From: Galerina marginata
Taxonomy: Eukaryota; Basidiomycota; Agaricomycetes; Agaricales; Galerinaceae
Direction: 5' to 3'
Assembly: GCA_023014335.1 (NCBI GenBank)
Contig: JAECYW010000006.1
Span: forward strand, 2,976,001 to 3,040,000
Length of the DNA: 64,000 bases
A program made the position numbers and the translations under genes. Position 1 is the first letter of the stretch, and each line of letters starts with the position of its first letter. The notes below the pieces were generated by a model, which did no database searches, was not told the origin of the DNA, and was given only the letters and a program-made list of their open reading frames with translations. Shown here in pieces: positions 59,275 through 64,000 of this stretch.

Positions 59275-59948
59275 AAGGACGCTAGGGCTGCGCACCGGCC
59301 GTATTACGGGTACGGCTGTCGAGCTTACGGGTCAAACGGGTAGGATACCGACACGACCGTCCCGTTTTGGCTTGACTGCCCAATCCAAACGGGTCGGGAC
59401 GGGTCTGAAACGGGTTAGAACGGCCGTCGACAGCCGTTTTCCTTCTTCCACAACATTTTGTGTCTTTTATTGAATTTTTTGTAAGCTAGTGGATTAGAGA
59501 AGTGTTTAAGGTAGTTACATGAAAGCATATAAGAGGCTTAGACATGGATATTAGGTCTTGCACGACCCAAAGGGCACAATATCCAGTCCCAATACCACCC
59601 AAATACCACCGAGCGGACTCTTTAATGGCGATGTTCTAGCCAATACTGTTCACAATACGCGCCAGTCCCCTCCGACGATGCTTGCGGGACTTAAACTATG
59701 TGTTAGGCGGCCATCCGCCAGACTTCGAGAATATTTTCCAACGGTTTGATTGCTTATTTTGGACATTTGCCATTAGACCCGTATGACGGCCGTTACGGCC
59801 GTAGGCTGACGGGTGACGACGGCATGTACCCGTCGTCTGACGGGCCGTTCTTGTGGGTTCTTGAGGCGCCGACGGGACGGGCATTTACCCGTAAGTCCCG
59901 TCCGTAAGACCCGTCGATACGGTTACGGTGCGCAGCCCTAAAGGACGC
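59275..59948. mobile_element. Non-autonomous hAT-like element with 8-bp target duplication
   Basis: The element spans 59283-59940 (658 bp) and has perfect 15-bp terminal inverted repeats, TAGGGCTGCGCACCG and its complement. It is flanked by the identical 8-mer AAGGACGC (59275-59282 and 59941-59948). An 8-bp duplication and TAGGG-type ends are known traits of hAT transposons. Both subterminal regions are packed with acgggt/acggg and gacgggt words in both orientations. The middle is AT-rich and has no transposase frame. Confidence 0.92.
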
Positions 59949-60158
59949 TATGTATTTTGGGCTGATGATCAAAGTGACGGAAGTCTTTGAGGCGGGGTGG
60001 CGGTGCCCTGGATGAGTAGGCGCGAAATTCACACGACTTCTCTAAGACCAGATTTCCTATAACCTGGTCTGTTCGTCAGGTTGGAACGCTTGAAGATTCA
60101 AAGAGACGTAAATATATCTAATTCCTTTCTGCTCTTAACATCACTGACGATATTCCAG

Positions 60159-60380
60159 CCGAATCTCACTGATCGTCAACCCCCTCGACAACTCGGAGAG
60201 CGGTGTTCGTCTAGCGGCTGCGGACCCATTGGAACTTTCAGAATTTGGTAAGATATTCGACCTCTTGCAGGTCTGGACCTTCAGCTTGGTGACGAATGCT
60301 TTCTAGCTGATCCCCGATTCTCGGAGTCCGAGAACCCATAAAACTCGCCGTGCCCCAGATCGTCGTCCTACTCAGCAGCA
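60159..60380 (+). pseudogene. Relic of a HEAT-repeat gene on the opposite strand
   Basis: The exon-like piece 60159-60247, bounded by tattccag and gtaaga, encodes IVNPLDNSESGVRLAAADPL, then ELSEF, the same HEAT pattern as the minus-strand gene. About 60 bp on, after ctttctag (60306), a second piece reads PIKLAVPQIVVLLSSS but in a different frame with a stop. It is therefore a broken, oppositely oriented HEAT gene fragment on the far side of the hAT element. Confidence 0.55.
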
Positions 60381-63300
60381 GCTCTTGTTTTCACTGCTGG
60401 GAACCGACAATTCCGCGCTGAGTAAAATCGATGTAAAACTAAGTTGCAAATGTTTACAATTAGCAGACCGCAAAATCTTACCAGAATTCTAAATTTGGCT
60501 TGAATTTTGGGGACTGCAGATGGTAAACAATTGCAAGTCAGTTTCGCATGGATTTTAGGACCTCGTCAATTTACCACACTAGGCGCATAAAGGTCTGTCG
60601 GAGAGTGGGAAAAGTATGGGATAAGCATTCCAAAGTACAGCCTTGATGGATGGGCAACAATTGTCAGAGAAAGCGTCATATAAGCTTAAATTTAGTAATT
60701 CTTTTCAGTGGGTGAAACATGCTAAAGCTGATTTTAAATTATATGACTGCAACAAGACGAAATGGGACACGAGTTTTTGGAACAGGGGAAATTCAATTCT
60801 TCTGAGACTAACGAATTTAAAATTCAAAAGTGTCTGGCATTTTCTCGACAAAGTATAATAAGATGAAAAATAATTTGATCCTCTTTCGACGGCAGAAAAA
60901 CATTTCTATCGGCCTAATTTGTTGGAAATTCTAAATAATTTCGGTCATTCGACATTTCAAGCAGAAGGAATTTGAATAAAAGATGTCAATTTTTGACCGT
61001 TGGGACTTTTCTTTTGTGATAAATTTTGTCACCAGGTCGAAAAGACAAAAGGCGAGTCGGAATGAACGAATGCCTATTTGATCACTCGAAAAACAACAAG
61101 ATAATAGAAATTTCTCCAATTCAGAAAATTGTTAACTAGTACTTGCCATGTACCGCATTGTAACTCCCGTCTGTCTGACGAGTTTGCCATTATTCGAAGT
61201 GCAGGAGATCTCCCGGGAGATTTTCGGAGGATCATTCGGAAAGACGTCACGTGGATCTTGATCCATATCCTTCGTTGTTTGGCTTCCAGTGATCCACTCG
61301 CACGTCGAAAACGATCGTCCTTACATCGGCATAACCTGCAGGTAGATAATCGTACTTTTTTTTTTGACATACCCACAGAATGACAAGCATTCTACCCGTT
61401 CGCCAACTTTCAAATAGATCGACGAACACTTGACGCGTACAAAGGAGGAGCAATATCCATCAGCGAATCGAGAATTTGGCTTTGTTTCTCTTCCGCGTCC
61501 ATTTCCTCCATCACCGCTGTTGACTTTCAACCACCACCACCCTCCCTCGCCTGACCGTCCCTCAACACCTCAAGAAATGTATGTAAGTCATTTTATTGCT
61601 ATCACTTATGTTTTTACTAACTTTACATCCCTTTAAAAGTTTCCGCGACGCGAACGAACATGAACACGCTCGCTGCCACGTCGCGAGCCCCCTTCCAACT
61701 TGAGGGCTGTGGGCCGACGTCTGATCAGGATTGGGTTAGCAGGGAGATAAACGCAAGGGGAGCCACATGGAGTCGGATACGAGGTCTTGGTGCGTCGTGG
61801 AACGGGTCGCAAGACGCGTTTCACTTCACTTTTTCTCCCCGCCCCACCACTGATCCACCGTTCTCGGTTCCATTCGGCACTGTTGCCACCCAACACCGAG
61901 CAGGGGCAGTGCCGTTCGCACGGGCAACGACGAGCAGCGGCACCGACTGCATTGCTGCTGGTTTCGCGGGGAGGTTGCGACGCAGAGGCAAGCAACGGCA
62001 CGAGTACGAGCTATTGCTAGCTCTCGTTGTTGAGCCTTCAACACGAGCTTCGCGTCAAGGCAGGTCAATCGTGGTCAGCACCTGCACCACCCATGCCTCA
62101 GCGACCGCCGTTCGAGAATGGCGAGCGGTTGGTGAGGGAGCTGTGTGGGGAGAAGCAGCAGCCTTGTGTTGCTGCTGCTTGGCTTTGCGGAAATATAGGC
62201 GGATGCGAGTACCAGTCCCAGCACTACCACCCAGTCGCTCTGGTGCTCGTGTTTGCGCTGGAGCTGCACGCAGCGGAAGGAGGAGGCCATCGGCTCTCTT
62301 GGGACCCTGGCAAACCCCCGTAATCACCCATTGGCCATTTCCACCACGATCAATGAGGCCGCGGGAATGGGGGCACTGACGCGAACATGACGACGACGGC
62401 GGCTGGCTGCTCTAGTTGACGCCTCCTCCTTTCAATGAATCAACTGCGGCGTCGCTGCCAGCAGCTCGTAGACCAGCAGATAGTCTAACGAGCCGATACC
62501 GTCGCTCACTCTATTCTTGGGAGTATTAAATAAATCGTCAGTTGGCCGAGCATAAGGTATCATTATAATTCTAGATAGTAACTAATATTCACTCATTGTC
62601 CAAAAAACTCTCCGAAAAGACTCGTATTGCCACGCACCGCAGTGGCCTACAAAACAAGTAAAGTAAAAGTAAAATTTTAAATGTGCTCAGAATCAATGCT
62701 TGTATACTATGAATTTACTGGTGCTGATATTGAGGGGCTAGTCGTTGTTTAACCATCAATCCGATACCAGACAGAAGAGGTGACGGGAGTTTCCCTCGAT
62801 CCATAATAACTTGGACATCAATAAAAGAGCGATTATTTTGCCGGTTTTATTCCTCTTCGAAAGTCTATTTAAATCACGTTGCGGTTTCTATTTGTCCTTA
62901 GAGCAACCGTTTATGCGCCTAGTGTTACAGCTAACGCGGTCCGCACAGCACTCCACCAAGCGATCTTGTTTATATTTTGGGCTGCACAAACAAAAAGGTC
63001 GGAATTTATGTGGCCGCCCCACTGCCTCCAAAAGTAAATAAGATTAACATATGGCTAGGAGAGACTACACGTGAGCTGCACCTTCTGACCGTTTAAAAGG
63101 GAGTACGAAACGGCAATGGTAACCCGAGGTTCATAATTATATTGCAGGGTTACTATTGATAAAGACAGCTTCTCTGCGGCAGATTTACTCACCGAATCTC
63201 GTTCCGGCAACGGACGATTACAATAGATATGTATTGACATTTTCGAGCCTGCATTTCAAGTATTACGACCTTGATGGCAATTTGATGGCTTACCATTTTG

Positions 63301-64000
63301 GGGGTAGTCGAGTCCAAATGTGGACCTGTGTGCGAATAAGGAAACCACCCACTGCCCAATAACGGAAAGCAACAGTTACTATTTGAAGCGAAATGCATCG
63401 TTTTCTAAGGGCGGGACTGAGCAAGTGAATAAACGAAGCCGTCATGCCTGATCTGTTTACGCGATGTTACCGTAGATCCGCCCACAATGTTCTGCCTATT
63501 TGTCTTTGATTCTGGATCGGCAAACGACTAAGAATCCATGAGAATAAGAGAGAGAACCAGCCTCCGTCCACTTGGATCAACGAGGACTTGTCCCTCCAAA
63601 ACTCTAAACTCTACTCACTGTATCAGAACGCTGCGAATGCCAGGAAAACGAGCCAAGAAAGTGCGTTTCGCAGAGCACAATATGCTCTACTCACCACCCG
63701 CCAATACAACGCCCCCCTTGTCCTTCGTCGCGACAGCACCTTTATCCAGGACCACAGGACCCAATACACGCGGTGCAGGCCACTACCTTCCCGGCCCTAG
63801 GTCATCGCTTTGCGAGTCATTTTGGCCTTTCTGGTTTTCATCCTCTAGGTACCCAAACAATACTTGCCTACACCGTTACCTCGAGTCATCCGCCGTAACC
63901 TGGAATTTAATGGATCATCCATCAACGATCACAAGGCACCGCTCCCCCATCTCTAGCCGCAGACTACGCGAGCCAGCTACCAACCCTCCCCAGCTCTTTA
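60381..64000. other. Right end without a supported gene
   Basis: In 3.6 kb I see no recognisable gene. A GC-rich 239-codon frame at 61660-62379 plus is overlapped by similar-sized frames in other phases and has no motif, so it is read as compositional. The area 63588-64000 could hold the beginning of a gene that continues beyond the window, but nothing supports it. Confidence 0.4.

Noticed and set aside
61660..62379. 239-codon open frame on the plus strand
   Set aside because: The region is GC-rich with several overlapping long frames on both strands. The peptide is Arg/Ala/Cys-rich without any recognisable domain.
1..64000. tRNA, rRNA, CRISPR arrays or bacterial-type operons
   Set aside because: I looked for T-loop-like GTTCRA words with matching stems, rRNA-like conserved stretches and regularly spaced identical repeats. 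None was found, and the gene structures are clearly eukaryotic.

Overview
The window is nuclear DNA of a filamentous basidiomycete, most likely an Agaricomycete. The evidence is dense small introns (about 47-77 bp, GT...AG), 5-16 exons per gene, several DUF6533-type membrane proteins, a GT69 CMT1-like mannosyltransferase, and an uncharacterised protein family known to me mainly from mushroom genomes. Exon-intron models below were spliced by hand. Where exact joins are given, the coding length is a multiple of three and the splice phases agree. I saw no rRNA, tRNA or CRISPR array.

Left third (1-25.8 kb), mostly conserved housekeeping and chromatin genes: an Mdm35/TRIAP1 twin-CX9C protein, an Asx-homology (ASXH/DEUBAD) protein and a C2H2 zinc-finger factor (all minus). 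After a 4.4 kb gap come a JmjN-JmjC-PHD histone demethylase (KDM4-like), the MRN-complex subunit NBS1, a chimeric gene, a DUF6533 membrane protein and a CMT1-type mannosyltransferase (all plus). The chimera joins a mushroom-specific protein to a duplicated piece of the neighbouring NBS1, including the Mre11-binding FKxFxK motif. It is the most unusual object in the window.

Middle (25.9-41.3 kb), metabolism and membrane: a cytochrome P450 (minus), ornithine carbamoyltransferase (plus), two more DUF6533 proteins (minus), a TMEM19/DUF92 membrane protein and glycogen synthase (plus, 103 bp apart).

Right third (41.3-64 kb), accessory and transposon-rich: an inverted duplication of an intronless membrane-protein gene, one copy intact and the other split by a 421-bp CACTG-type MITE with a 3-bp target duplication; three paralogous secreted LamG/concanavalin-like proteins with nearly identical exon lengths; a HEAT-repeat gene next to a 658-bp non-autonomous hAT-like element with a perfect 8-bp target duplication; an oppositely oriented HEAT relic; and GC-rich, gene-poor repeats around 52-55 kb. 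The last 3.6 kb shows no convincing gene.
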